Numbered from the stretch's first letter, positions 16,803 to 27,535 are shown. The stretch is DNA of 64,000 bases from Rhodoferax sp. (GCF_028714215.1 NZ_JAQTMS010000006.1:62001-126000); one strand, 5' to 3'. The notes: generated by a model not told the origin, from the sequence alone. Numbers and translations are program-made.

Positions 16803-17273
16803 CTAATCTTGACGACCAAAGCGCAAATGGATATCCATGCCGTTTGAGGATTCACCAACGCCTTGCACGATCATTGAATCGCTGGCACCGAGCACCTTGA
16901 ATATGGTCTGGTAAAAGCCTTCCAGCAAGCCAACGCTCCAGCCCAGCGCCTCATCGCCAAAGGCTTCCGCCAACGGGGCGGCCTGGTGTGTGATATCGAT
17001 GTAGCCTTTTACTTCCTTGAAATCGACCCAACCCCAGTTGATCTGCGACCAAAAATCGTTAAGACTCTCCTCCAGTTGAGCAAGAGTCTGCACACCTTGA
17101 AAGCGATCTTCCGTATCATTGGCAAAGTGCTCGCCAATTTTGAAGAAAAGAAGCCGCAAGTCTTTGGCTTCCGCTTGGGCAGACATTTCAAAAGCCAAAG
17201 CGCGCAGCACCGGCAACCACTGTAGAGATACTTGTTGTCCTCTGAAATAGTTCTGTAGTTTGTCGTTTTCCAT
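16803..17273 (-). CDS. bcsD: Cellulose synthase subunit BcsD
   Basis: A 156-residue acidic cytoplasmic or periplasm-associated protein matching BcsD in length and in blocks such as 'LRLLFFKIGEHFA', 'LNDFWSQINWGWVDF' and 'LGWSVGLLEGFYQTIFK'. In Komagataeibacter BcsD forms ring-shaped octamers that help align glucan chains. It is the first gene of the operon running to 5757. The 125-base region upstream, shared with the divergent ligase gene, should contain the promoter. It is separated from bcsP by 26 bases. Confidence 0.88.
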   Translation of the reverse strand: MENDKLQNYFRGQQVSLQWLPVLRALAFEMSAQAEAKDLRLLFFKIGEHFANDTEDRFQGVQTLAQLEESLNDFWSQINWGWVDFKEVKGYIDITHQAAPLAEAFGDEALGWSVGLLEGFYQTIFKVLGASDSMIVQGVGESSNGMDIHLRFGRQD

Positions 17274-17356
17274 CGCTAATACTCTTATAAAAGTTGATCA
17301 TAACCAATGAAGCGTAAATCCCCCCATGATTTTGCGGCCTGTAGAAGATTTGACCA

Positions 17357-17371
17357 TATTGTCCAACAATA
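17357..17371. promoter_or_regulatory. Palindrome between the divergent bcsD operon and ligase gene
   Basis: A 6-bp inverted repeat, TATTGT and ACAATA separated by CCA. It lies in the only space between the bcsD start (17273) and the ligase start (17399), so it is well placed for an operator acting on either promoter. No known consensus is matched. Confidence 0.3.
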
Positions 17372-17398
17372 ATTCGGTGGCAAATTTTGGTCATTCTT

Positions 17399-18919
17399 AT
17401 GCAGTCACTTGCCGTTTTCTTCTTTATCGCGCTACCTTGGCTAAATCCGTTTTCCTTCGGACCCTCGCCTGCCGTGGTGCCATGGCTGGTTACGCTGGCC
17501 AGTTTGGCATTTGCACTGCCGTGGCTGGCGCGGGTCCGCTTGGCCGATGTGGCGCCCGGCGCCTGGCTGGTAGCCGCGCTATTGAGCAGCATGTTGGGTT
17601 TGCTACAGTATTTCGGCGCCACCGCTTGGCTGGGGCCATGGGTTAACCATACCGACGTTGGAGAGGCCTTTGCCAACCTGCGGCAACGCAATCAATTTGC
17701 GACTCTGACCAATATCGGTGTGGCGGCTTTGCTGTGGTGGTTTCCCAGTAGTCAATTGAGACCGGTTTTTGCCGCCAACGGGGCGTGGTTTGCTTCGACC
17801 CGCTGGCGCACCCGGGCTGCGTTGGCGGCGGCAGTGCTGCTGGCGCTGGGCAACGCGGCATCCTCTTCCCGTACCGGAATGGTGCAATTGCTGCTGCTGC
17901 TGGCGCTGGCCTGGATCTGGCGCCCGCGGGGAAGGCCGCAGCAGTGGTTTGAGCTGCGACGGGTTCTGCTGGTGACCTTGCTGGCTTACGCGATCGCGGC
18001 CTTCGCACTGCCAGTTTGGGTCGGCCTTGATCCGCATGCCAACGGCATACTGGCGCGCTTGCACGACGCTGGCCCGCAGTGCACCGGTCGCATGACTTTA
18101 TGGTCCAACGTGTGGCACCTGATTGTCCAACGACCATGGCTTGGCTGGGGTTGGGGAGAGCTCGATTACGCCCATTTCATTACCCTCTATCCGGGCGAGC
18201 GGTTTTGCGACATTCTGGACAATGCCCATAACCTGCCCCTGCATCTGGCAGTGGAGTTGGGCCTGCCACTGGCCCTGGCGGTTTGCGCTGCCTTTGTCTG
18301 GCTGGTAGGGCGCGCCAAGCCCTGGCTAGAAACAGACCGGACGCGGCAACTGGCGTGGGCGGTGCTGGCTGTCATCCTGTTGCACAGCCTGCTGGAATAT
18401 CCGCTCTGGTACGGACCGTTCCAGATGGCGTTTGGCCTGAGTATCTGGTTGCTAGGGCGAGCGCCGGATCGCTTTTTGAAAGAATCGGAAGGCTTGGGGC
18501 CGGTTGTCGCCTGGCCAGCGGCGCTGGTAAGTATTTCCCTGTTGGCCCTGGTGGCTTATGCCGGCTGGGATTATCAGCGTGTCAGCCAGATCTACCGCGT
18601 TCCAGCAATGCGCTCGGAGGCCTATCGCGATAACACCCTGGAGAAAGTTGGCGATTCGTGGTTGTTCCAGAATCAAGTCCACTTTGCCGAACTCACCACT
18701 GCGCCATTGACGCTTGATAACGCCAGTCATGTTCATGCACTGGCCACCGACTTGCTGCATTTTTCACCGGAGGCACGTGTGATCGAAAAGCTCGTTGAGA
18801 GCGCTACCCTGCTGGGGTTGAAGGACGAGGCCCGGTTCTACCGGGTCCGTTATCAGGCTGCATTCCCCGACAGTTATGCACTCTGGGCGACCACGCACGG
18901 GCCATTGGAAGCGGATTAG
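17399..18919 (+). CDS. O-antigen ligase/PglL-type O-oligosaccharyltransferase
   Basis: A polytopic membrane protein of 506 residues with about twelve hydrophobic segments. The N-terminal block 'LRQRNQFATLTNIG' is typical of the PglL subgroup. The Wzy_C/WaaL-type loop includes 'WHLIVQRPWLGWGWGELD' and the conserved histidine in 'DILDNAHNLPLHLAVELG'. PglL enzymes move lipid-linked glycans onto type IV pilin or other periplasmic proteins; WaaL-type relatives attach O-antigen. The ATG at 17399 is preferred over an in-frame TTG 12 bases upstream. It is divergent from the bcs operon and convergent with moaC. The pilus chemosensory genes are 30 kb away, so the substrate is open. Confidence 0.83.
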   Translation: MQSLAVFFFIALPWLNPFSFGPSPAVVPWLVTLASLAFALPWLARVRLADVAPGAWLVAALLSSMLGLLQYFGATAWLGPWVNHTDVGEAFANLRQRNQFATLTNIGVAALLWWFPSSQLRPVFAANGAWFASTRWRTRAALAAAVLLALGNAASSSRTGMVQLLLLLALAWIWRPRGRPQQWFELRRVLLVTLLAYAIAAFALPVWVGLDPHANGILARLHDAGPQCTGRMTLWSNVWHLIVQRPWLGWGWGELDYAHFITLYPGERFCDILDNAHNLPLHLAVELGLPLALAVCAAFVWLVGRAKPWLETDRTRQLAWAVLAVILLHSLLEYPLWYGPFQMAFGLSIWLLGRAPDRFLKESEGLGPVVAWPAALVSISLLALVAYAGWDYQRVSQIYRVPAMRSEAYRDNTLEKVGDSWLFQNQVHFAELTTAPLTLDNASHVHALATDLLHFSPEARVIEKLVESATLLGLKDEARFYRVRYQAAFPDSYALWATTHGPLEAD

Positions 18920-18928
18920 ATCCGGGCT

Positions 18929-19417
18929 CTAGCCGGCCACGAAATGACCCGATTTTCCGCCCTGTTTCTCCAGCAATTTGACGCCGGTGATGGTCATGCC
19001 ACGGTCCACCGCCTTGCACATGTCGTAGATCGTGAGCAGTGCCACTTGCAGCGCCGTCAGCGCTTCCATTTCGACCCCGGTGGGGCCTACGGTTTCCACC
19101 GTTGCAGTGCAATTTATGCTTGCAGTGTCAGGGGCGTTTGCCGTGGTTACTTCGAAATCGATAGCGATGCGGGTTAACGCCAGCGGATGGCACAGGGGGA
19201 TCAATTCGCTAGTTTTCTTGGCCGCCATGATGCCGGCGATGCGGGCAATGCCCAGCACGTCGCCTTTTTTGGCAGTGCCGGCTTCTATGATGGTCAGTGT
19301 GGCGGGTTGCATTTCTATGCGCCCACCGGCAACGGCGATGCGATGGGTGCTGGCCTTGGCGGCTACATCCACCATGTGGGCCTGGCCCTGGGCATCAAAA
19401 TGGGTAAGAGTGCTCAT
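18929..19417 (-). CDS. moaC: Cyclic pyranopterin monophosphate synthase MoaC
   Basis: Molybdenum-cofactor enzyme that converts 3',8-cyclo-GTP (made by MoaA) to cyclic pyranopterin monophosphate. The 162-residue protein shows the family signature throughout: '[20 protein letters not shown]', 'LIPLCHPL', '[16 protein letters not shown]' and '[11 protein letters not shown]'. The conserved Lys and Asp residues of the active site are present (Asp in CKAVD). The start is at the ATG at 19417, since the 12 upstream in-frame codons are not conserved in the family. It is convergent with the ligase gene (9-base gap). Confidence 0.96.
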   Translation of the reverse strand: MSTLTHFDAQGQAHMVDVAAKASTHRIAVAGGRIEMQPATLTIIEAGTAKKGDVLGIARIAGIMAAKKTSELIPLCHPLALTRIAIDFEVTTANAPDTASINCTATVETVGPTGVEMEALTALQVALLTIYDMCKAVDRGMTITGVKLLEKQGGKSGHFVAG

Positions 19418-19555
19418 GGGGAATTCGTTACAGTTCAACGGTCGCTGGTACACGCCAAATTTACAGAATGTTCATATCCACCGTGCATCATACGTGGCCA
19501 CCAACTCTTGATATCCTTTGTGGAAACGCCTACAGCCTGACCAGCGACCATTATC

Positions 19556-21178
19556 TTGACTAAATTGTTGAAATCCCTGAGTACGCTGGCGACCGCACGC
19601 AAAGCCTTGATGACTGCTGTTCTGGCAGCGCTTGGCAGTGCCTCTCCGGTGCCACTGGTGGCTCAGACCGGCACTCCCATGGCGGCCAGCGGCAGCGCCC
19701 AGTTGCCGACGCTGGGTGATGGCGCCGCCATGAGCAGCAGCGCGGAGCGACGTCTGGGCGAGCGCATTGCGCGCGAACTCTACCGGGACCCGGACTATAT
19801 TGACGACCCGGTATTGGCCGAATATGTGCAAGGTGTCTGGCAGCCTCTGCTGGCGGCGGCACGCCTGCGCGGAGATCTCTCCAGCGAACTTGAAGAGCGT
19901 TTTGCCTGGGAGATCGTGTTGGGACGGGACCGCACGGTAAATGCCTTTGCCTTGCCGGGGGGTTACTTTGGCGTGCATCTCGGTTTGATTGCGGTTGTCA
20001 GCAGCCGGGACGAACTGGCTTCGGTGCTTGGGCACGAGCTCAGCCATGTCACGCAGCGGCACATTTCGCGTTTGATCAGCAAACAGAGTCAGCAAACACC
20101 ATGGATGCTCGGCGCCATGATCTTGGGCGTGTTGGCGGCCAGCAAGAATGCCGACGCCGGCAATGCCCTGATTGTGGGCGGCCAAGCGGTTGCGGCCCAA
20201 AGTCAACTTAATTTTTCCCGCGATATGGAGCGTGAAGCGGATCGTGTGGGGTTTGGCGTCATGACGCAGGCCGGCTTTGATGGGCATGGCTTTGTATCGA
20301 TGTTCGACAAGCTGCAACAGGCCTCTCGTCTCAATGACAACGGTGCTTATCCCTACCTGCGCAGTCACCCGCTCACGACCGAGCGGATCGCCGACATGCA
20401 GACACGGCAATCGCTGGCGGTCGCGGGCTCTGGCAGCGATACCTTGACCCCTGAACATGCCATGATTGCAGCCCGGGCGCGGGTCTTGTCCAATCCCGGA
20501 GTCGATGCTTTGCGGGCCTTCATTGCCGAGGCAGGTGGCAACCAATTTGCGACCTTGGCGTCGGCCCGGCGGGTTGGGGTGTTGTATGGTGCGGTCCTGG
20601 CCGCCAGCCAGTTGCGCGATTTTTCCCACGCCAAGGAATACCAGGAGCGTTTGACTGCGCTGGTTCGTTCTGATGCGTCGGCAGCGCGCTTGTCCCGTTT
20701 GCTGGCAGCTGAAGTTGCCCTGGCCGAACAGGACGCACCGCGCGCTGCTTCGGTGTTGCGGATGACTGAAGGAGGGCACGCTGATGACGTCTCTCTCGCA
20801 CGGCGTCCCGAGTTGTTCCTGGCGGCGCAGATTGCCACGTCGATGGGTCGGGGCGGCCCGGATCCGGCCCTTCGCGAGGTGGCGCAGCGCCTGCAAGTTT
20901 GGTTGGCTGCGCATCCGCGTGACGCGCAAGCCTGGCAATTGCTCTCCAGCGCCTATGCGGCGCAAGGTCAGACCCTGAGCGCTGTTCGCGCCGATGCCGA
21001 GAACCAAGTGGCACGGCTGGATTACGCTGCGGCGCTGGACCGCTTCAAGGCGGCACAGGAACTGGTTCGCGAGAGGCGAGCCAACAACTGGGCAGTGGAT
21101 TACATCGAGGCGTCGATCGTTGACACCCGCAAACGTCAGGTCGAATTACTGTTTAAAGAACAGTCGCTCGATCGCTGA
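19556..21178 (+). CDS. M48 family metalloprotease with TPR region (BepA/YfgC-like)
   Basis: A protein of 540 residues: N-terminal signal segment, zinc metallopeptidase domain, then a helical repeat tail. The zinc motif HELSH is at residues 160-164, and the third ligand is probably the Glu in 'MEREADRVG'. BepA-type proteins act in the periplasm on outer-membrane assembly: they degrade stalled LptD and BamA and assist their folding. The C-terminal 200 residues are TPR-like ('AWQLLSSAYAAQGQTLSAV'). The frame opens with a TTG at 19556, giving a basic n-region before the hydrophobic stretch; an ATG at 19610 is an alternative start. The last 33 bases overlap the convergent small membrane protein gene. 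Confidence 0.88.
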   Translation: MTKLLKSLSTLATARKALMTAVLAALGSASPVPLVAQTGTPMAASGSAQLPTLGDGAAMSSSAERRLGERIARELYRDPDYIDDPVLAEYVQGVWQPLLAAARLRGDLSSELEERFAWEIVLGRDRTVNAFALPGGYFGVHLGLIAVVSSRDELASVLGHELSHVTQRHISRLISKQSQQTPWMLGAMILGVLAASKNADAGNALIVGGQAVAAQSQLNFSRDMEREADRVGFGVMTQAGFDGHGFVSMFDKLQQASRLNDNGAYPYLRSHPLTTERIADMQTRQSLAVAGSGSDTLTPEHAMIAARARVLSNPGVDALRAFIAEAGGNQFATLASARRVGVLYGAVLAASQLRDFSHAKEYQERLTALVRSDASAARLSRLLAAEVALAEQDAPRAASVLRMTEGGHADDVSLARRPELFLAAQIATSMGRGGPDPALREVAQRLQVWLAAHPRDAQAWQLLSSAYAAQGQTLSAVRADAENQVARLDYAAALDRFKAAQELVRERRANNWAVDYIEASIVDTRKRQVELLFKEQSLDR

Positions 21179-21499
21179 ATCGATCAGCACGCCAAACGCC
21201 GAGTAAATCAGCGAGCCCAGCAGCGCGGCGCCAAAACCTTGTACACGAAATCCCTCCAGTATCTCCGCCGCGGCCCAGAACATCAGGGCGTTGATGATGA
21301 ACAGAAAAAGCCCTAGCGTGACGATGGTGACGGGCAGCGTCAGCACCACCAACAGGGGGCGCAGAACCAGGTTGAACAAGCCGATGACAAAAGCCGCAAT
21401 CAAGGCGGCGCCAAAGCTGGTGACCTGCACCCCGCTGTAGAGATAGGCAACGGCCAGCAGGGCGGTGGCACTGAGCAGCCATTTCACGATAGTTTTCAT
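21146..21499 (-). CDS. Phage_holin_4_2-type small membrane protein
   Basis: A protein of 117 residues with four predicted membrane helices and almost no loops. The sequence pattern ('GLFNLVLRPLLVVLTLPVTI' then 'GLFLFIINALMFWAAAEIL') fits the widespread four-helix family (PF04020). The holin name is historical; these chromosomal proteins are not linked to phage. Function unknown. The start is the ATG at 21499; a TTG two codons earlier is possible. Its 3' end overlaps the protease gene tail to tail. Confidence 0.85.
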   Translation of the reverse strand: MKTIVKWLLSATALLAVAYLYSGVQVTSFGAALIAAFVIGLFNLVLRPLLVVLTLPVTIVTLGLFLFIINALMFWAAAEILEGFRVQGFGAALLGSLIYSAFGVLIDSAIERLFFKQ

Positions 21500-21560
21500 G
21501 ACCAAAGAATAGCACGCTGCGCCGGCGCGCGGTTAGGCGCCGGACTATGATCCGTTCCCC

Positions 21561-22019
21561 ATGGCAGGCATTCACATCACCGACATCGAATCGGCCATCA
21601 ACTACTGGCGTGACAAGACACCCTCGCCAGACGGTTTTTCGCTGACGGCCCCAACCCGGGTGCTGGCTGAACTCTATGCCTTGATGGTTTTCGATCAGGT
21701 GCTGGAGATCGAAGAGTTCTTGATGCCGGCGGCTGCGCTGCAAGCCTGGCTGGCCTGGTATGCCACGACGCCCGATACGCCGTGCATAGCGATTTGTTCC
21801 ACCAGTCAGGGTGACGCGCAATGCAAAGGCTGCGGGCGCAGTTTTGCCGAGGTGCAACATTGGACCGAGATGCGCCCGGCCGAAAAACGCCAGACCTGGC
21901 GGCGCATCACGATGGAAGGCAGTTCCTGGCGTTTTAACAAGTATGCCGAGCGGGCGGCGGAGGGCGGTAGTGCGTCACCGTCGTCCCCGCTCGCGGAGCG
22001 GGGTTCGGCGCGGGCTTGA
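21561..22019 (+). CDS. DUF3717/DUF1289 domain protein
   Basis: A protein of 152 residues combining two small domains. Residues 1-75 ('ITDIESAINYWRDKTPSPDG') match DUF3717. Residues 78-125 match DUF1289, with the Cys-rich block 'TPCIAICSTSQGDAQCKGCG' and 'TEMRPAEKRQTWRRI'. The four Cys probably bind a metal. The tail is Ala/Ser-rich and poorly conserved. Fusion of these two domains is common in Burkholderiales. No function is established; it stands alone between oppositely oriented genes. Confidence 0.85.
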   Translation: MAGIHITDIESAINYWRDKTPSPDGFSLTAPTRVLAELYALMVFDQVLEIEEFLMPAAALQAWLAWYATTPDTPCIAICSTSQGDAQCKGCGRSFAEVQHWTEMRPAEKRQTWRRITMEGSSWRFNKYAERAAEGGSASPSSPLAERGSARA

Positions 22020-22063
22020 CCGGGGCGCCGCCATGGCGGTCCGGCGTGGTGGCGCAGACCGGC

Positions 22064-22623
22064 CTATTTCCAGCGCACGGGCTCGATGTCGACATGGAGC
22101 CGGCCATCACCCAGCATCAACACACCTTCCTGAATGGTGGCTTGCAACTGCATGCTGCGCTGGGCCATCGGGATGAGCGCTTGTGAGGCGTTGGTTGGCA
22201 GCCGGAAAACCGTCAGATTTTGCGGGCGCGAGAGCTTGGCCTCCATGCTGCGCCACCAGACCTCGGCCGCTTGGTTGTAGCAATACAGCACCACCTCATC
22301 GGCGCGGCCGCAGGCTTTGATCAGCGGTTTGTCCTCGGGTTGACCGACTTCGATCCAGAGTCGGGTCAGTCCGGTGAAGTCGCGCAGCCATACGTCCGGT
22401 TCGTCGGGGTCCGAAAGACCGGCGCCAAACGCCAGTGTGCCATCGCCGCCGCACACGGTTTGCAGTTTGTGCGCCTGCAGTGCCAGGGCGCATAAGCGCA
22501 CCATCATGCGTTCGTCGGTTTCACTCGGGTGACGTGCCAAAGTGAGCGTGTGGTCGGCGTAAAAACCGTGGTCAATATCGGCGATTTGCAGACTGGCCTT
22601 GAAGATGGTCGATTTGGTGGCCA

Positions 22624-22624
<1 letters not shown>
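22064..22624 (-). CDS. yaeQ: YaeQ family protein
   Basis: A 186-residue protein matching the YaeQ family: 'KSTIFKASLQIADIDHGFYA', 'LARHPSETDERMMVRL', 'WIEVGQPEDKPLIKA' and the C-terminal 'VDIEPVRWK'. The family has a PD-(D/E)XK nuclease-like fold, and the Glu and Lys of the 'EVGQ...K' block fit that core, but its function is unproven. The start codon overlaps the purB stop by one base (TGATG), so the two are probably co-transcribed. Confidence 0.93.
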
Positions 22625-24714
<2,090 letters not shown>

Positions 24715-24729
24715 TTGGCAAGCGGACTC

Positions 24730-24750
24730 CCCGGCCGGGCGGAGGCCGGG
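24730..24750. other. GC-rich hairpin after the GST gene
   Basis: CCCGGCC (24730-24736) pairs with GGCCGGG (24744-24750) around a 7-base loop, 16 bases beyond the GST stop. No T-run follows, so it may be a weak or Rho-dependent termination signal. Confidence 0.4.
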
Positions 24751-24823
24751 CCGATACATCATTTACATCGTCTTACACGATTCGAGGCGGTAAACCCAGC
24801 TTTCGGCATTAGAGTTGTACGCC

Positions 24824-25027
24824 ATGGCCACCTTCAAGACCATCTACAAATGCCGTGAATGCGGTGCCACCAGCTACCAGCGCGTGATCGACCGGGCGCA
24901 AAATGGCGCCCTGTTGCCGACCGGTCAGTACCGCTGTACCGGCTGTAGAAATGTGTTTGCCACGGTCCGTGCCTGGTGGCAACCCCGGCGTACGCCGGAG
25001 CTTCAATCCCACAGTACTTTTGGCTGA
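24824..25027 (+). CDS. Small zinc-ribbon protein, function unknown
   Basis: A 67-residue protein with two CxxC pairs, 'KCRECGATSYQRVI' and 'YRCTGCRNVF', spaced as in a zinc ribbon. The first 50 residues look conserved in style; the tail is proline/arginine-rich. Its ATG at 24824 is preferred to one three codons earlier. It sits between the GST gene and the heptose adenylyltransferase gene and ends 32 bases before the latter. I do not recognise a function; binding of nucleic acid or a protein partner is possible. Confidence 0.6.
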   Translation: MATFKTIYKCRECGATSYQRVIDRAQNGALLPTGQYRCTGCRNVFATVRAWWQPRRTPELQSHSTFG

Positions 25028-25059
25028 GATGGCGCGCTGGGTCTGCTAGCATTGGCGGC

Positions 25060-25560
25060 ATGAAAGACCTAGCCGTCATGGCTGACATAGCGGACAAAAT
25101 CTGTCCGCGTGCCGAGCTTGCCGCCCGGCTTGCCTGCTTACCCCGACCGCTGGTGTTTACCAACGGGGTATTTGATGTGCTGCACCGCGGCCACGTGATG
25201 TACCTGGCCCAGGCGCGCGCGCTGGGAGCGAGTTTGCTGGTGGCGCTCAACACCGATGCGTCGGCCCGCAGACTCGGCAAGGGGCCGGACCGACCTCTCA
25301 ACAACGAAGCCGACCGGGCTTTTGTCTTGGCCGCTCTGGCCTGCACCAGTCTGGTGACCTGGTTCGATGAAGACACGCCCCTGCAGTTGATTGCCGAGAT
25401 CAAACCCGACATTCTGGTCAAGGGTGGCGACTACGACATGGCCAAGCTGGCGGAGACACGGCTGGTCGAAGCCTACGGTGGGCGCGCGCTGGCGCTGTCT
25501 TTTGTGGACGGCTATTCCACCACCGCGCTGGTGCAGAAGGTTCGCCAAGGTTCCCGTTAA
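25060..25560 (+). CDS. rfaE2: D-glycero-beta-D-manno-heptose 1-phosphate adenylyltransferase
   Basis: A nucleotidyltransferase of 166 residues that activates heptose-1-phosphate with ATP to ADP-heptose for the lipopolysaccharide inner core. The cytidylyltransferase-type motifs are 'FTNGVFDVLHRGHVMYLAQA' (HxGH as HRGH) and later 'ILVKGGDYDM', with 'DGYSTTALVQKVR' at the end. It corresponds to the C-terminal domain of the bifunctional HldE of enterobacteria; the kinase part must be encoded elsewhere, as is usual in betaproteobacteria. The start is the ATG at 25060; an in-frame ATG six codons later is an alternative. Confidence 0.93.
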   Translation: MKDLAVMADIADKICPRAELAARLACLPRPLVFTNGVFDVLHRGHVMYLAQARALGASLLVALNTDASARRLGKGPDRPLNNEADRAFVLAALACTSLVTWFDEDTPLQLIAEIKPDILVKGGDYDMAKLAETRLVEAYGGRALALSFVDGYSTTALVQKVRQGSR

Positions 25561-25640
25561 AGACGCCGGTCGTCAACTCAAAACCTTTCTCATCAAGCGC
25601 TGTCGTTTGCCACTATTGCGCTGCCATTCGGCTTGTGTTC

Positions 25641-25661
25641 TAATAATCTAACAAATGTTAG
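25641..25661 (+). promoter_or_regulatory. Probable promoter -10 and TetR-type operator of the acyl-CoA carboxylase operon
   Basis: A palindrome CTAACA-AA-TGTTAG occupies 25648-25661, 12 bases before the acyl-CoA dehydrogenase start. Directly upstream, TAATAAT (25641-25647) resembles a -10 element. A repressor bound here would block the promoter. The TetR gene is second in the same operon, so autoregulation by that protein is the likely reading. The palindrome is read directly; the regulator assignment is inferred. Confidence 0.6.
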
Positions 25662-25672
25662 GTAGATTTAAC

Positions 25673-26839
25673 ATGAACCCTGATACCGCGCTACAGCACA
25701 ATTTTCCCTATTTCACCAGCGAGCACGAAATGCTGCGCCAGACCGTCCGCCGGTTGGTGGCGGAGCGAGTGGCCCCTTTCGCGCACGACTGGGAAGACGC
25801 CGGCATGGTGCCACGCGCCGTGTTGCGGGAAATGGGTGAACTCGGGCTGCTGGGCATCCGCTTCGAATCGGAATACGGTGGCAGCGAGCTCGACACCTTG
25901 TCGACGGTGGTGCTGGCCGAAGAGTTGGGGCGTTCAACTTTCGGTGGTTTCGCGGTCACCGTGCTGGTGCACACCGACATGGCCGCGCCGCACCTGCACC
26001 ATGCCGGCAATGCCGAGCAAAAAAAGCGTTTCATGGCCGATATCGTGTCGGGTCGCAAGATTGCGGCGGTGGCGATGACCGAGCCCGACGCCGGATCAGA
26101 CCTGGCGTCCATGCGCACCACGGCGCGCCGGGTGGGCCAGCACTGGGAGCTCAATGGCTCGAAAATGTTCATTACCAACGGGGTCCACGGCGATATCTTT
26201 TTTGTTGCGGCAAAAACCGGTGAGACCGGCCGCAACCATCAGGTCTCGATGTTCATCGTGGAAAAAGGGACGCCCGGGTTTGCCGTGGCACGGCCGTTGA
26301 AAAAACACGGTTGGCTCTGCAGTGACACGGCGGAACTGGTATTCGACCATTGCCTGATTCCGGCCAGCAATCTGCTGGGCGAGGAGAACAAGGGTTTCTA
26401 TGCCCTGGTCAAGAACCTGCAAAACGAGCGCATCGTGCTGGCCGCCCAAGCCATGGGCGAGGCCTCCAAGGCGATCGAGTTGACACTGGACTGGGTCACC
26501 CAGCGCAAGGCGTTTGGCGCCACCTTGTGGGATAAGCAGGCGGTTCGACACCGCCTTGCCATGTTGCAAGCGCGCGTTTCGGCCGCGAAGGCGCTGATTT
26601 ACAACACGGCCTGGCGCGATGCACAAAAGCAGGTGGTGGTGTCGGAGGCGTCGATGTTGAAGGCGCTGTGCGGCGAACTGGTGAATGAGGTCATGTACGA
26701 CTGCCTGCAGTTTCATGGCGGCATGGGTTACATCCGTGAGACCGCCATCGAGCGGATGACGCGCGACGCCCGCATTCAGTCGATTGGCGGCGGCGCCACA
26801 GAAGTGATGCTCGACGAGATTGCCAAGCGCATGCGCTGA
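25673..26839 (+). CDS. Acyl-CoA dehydrogenase
   Basis: A flavoprotein of 388 residues that introduces the alpha-beta double bond into an acyl-CoA, passing electrons to ETF. Family signatures are present: 'AVAMTEPDAGSDLASM' and 'QFHGGMGYIRETAIERMTRD'; the catalytic base is probably in the region after 'YDCLQ'. The start at 25673 follows a palindromic operator; six upstream in-frame codons are disregarded. It is the first gene of a six-gene operon with a TetR regulator, biotin-dependent carboxylase, MaoC hydratase and CitE-like lyase. A branched-chain acyl-CoA such as isovaleryl-CoA is a plausible substrate, but specificity cannot be read from the sequence. Confidence 0.93.
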   Translation: MNPDTALQHNFPYFTSEHEMLRQTVRRLVAERVAPFAHDWEDAGMVPRAVLREMGELGLLGIRFESEYGGSELDTLSTVVLAEELGRSTFGGFAVTVLVHTDMAAPHLHHAGNAEQKKRFMADIVSGRKIAAVAMTEPDAGSDLASMRTTARRVGQHWELNGSKMFITNGVHGDIFFVAAKTGETGRNHQVSMFIVEKGTPGFAVARPLKKHGWLCSDTAELVFDHCLIPASNLLGEENKGFYALVKNLQNERIVLAAQAMGEASKAIELTLDWVTQRKAFGATLWDKQAVRHRLAMLQARVSAAKALIYNTAWRDAQKQVVVSEASMLKALCGELVNEVMYDCLQFHGGMGYIRETAIERMTRDARIQSIGGGATEVMLDEIAKRMR

Positions 26840-26848
26840 GCAGCCGCC

Positions 26849-27535
26849 ATGCTCAAAAATACCGCCAAGTCAGCGTTGACCAAGTTGCCCGGTGAAACGG
26901 CAGGCGCCGGATCACGGCACCTGATTCTCGAAACCGCGGCCCGCATATTTCGCCACGAAGGCTACGCCGCGACTTCGCTACGGGCGATTGCAGCCGCCTG
27001 CAACATGAAGGCGGGCAGTCTTTACTACCACTTTGAATCGAAAGACCAGATTGTCAGTGAAGTGCTCGATATCGGCGTGCAAAAGGTGTTCGATTCAGTC
27101 AAATCGGCGGTCCAGGCGCTGGCTCCGGGTGCCACCCTTGGTGCCACTCTGCACTGCGCCATCGAAGCGCATTTGCGCGCGCTGTTGCACGCGCATGACT
27201 TCACGTCGGCCAATATCCGGATCTTCGGACAGGTTCCAGCTCCGGTGCGCGAGTCGCATCGGATGTTGCGCCGGGCCTATGAAAACTACTGGCGCGAGAT
27301 GCTGGAGCAATTGCAGCGCGACGGAGCCATCCGGGCCGAGGCTGACTTGCAGCAAACAGTCTATTTCCTGTTCGGCGCCATGAATTGGGCCACCGAGTGG
27401 TACGACGACAAACGATTCGACCTGAAACTGGTGGCCAACCAGATGGCGGACCTGGTGGTGCTTGGTTTGCAGGCCGCGCCTGAACGCGCCAGCCCTGAGC
27501 TCAGACCCAAACAGCGAAAAAAGCAGGTGAGTTAA
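26849..27535 (+). CDS. TetR/AcrR family transcriptional regulator
   Basis: A repressor-type protein of 228 residues. Residues of about 25-70 are the TetR helix-turn-helix ('AARIFRHEGYAATSLRAIAA' and 'MKAGSLYYHFESKDQI'). The remainder is the ligand-binding helical domain. Because it is embedded between the dehydrogenase and carboxylase genes, it probably senses an acyl-CoA of the pathway and controls the palindrome at 25648-25661. It starts 9 bases after the dehydrogenase stop. The N-terminal 22 residues and the lysine-rich C-terminus look disordered. Confidence 0.92.
   Translation: MLKNTAKSALTKLPGETAGAGSRHLILETAARIFRHEGYAATSLRAIAAACNMKAGSLYYHFESKDQIVSEVLDIGVQKVFDSVKSAVQALAPGATLGATLHCAIEAHLRALLHAHDFTSANIRIFGQVPAPVRESHRMLRRAYENYWREMLEQLQRDGAIRAEADLQQTVYFLFGAMNWATEWYDDKRFDLKLVANQMADLVVLGLQAAPERASPELRPKQRKKQVS

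Noticed and set aside
19472-21007. A 511-codon open frame opposite the M48 protease gene
   Set aside because: No motif or signal is visible, and the plus strand carries HELSH and TPR features over the same bases.
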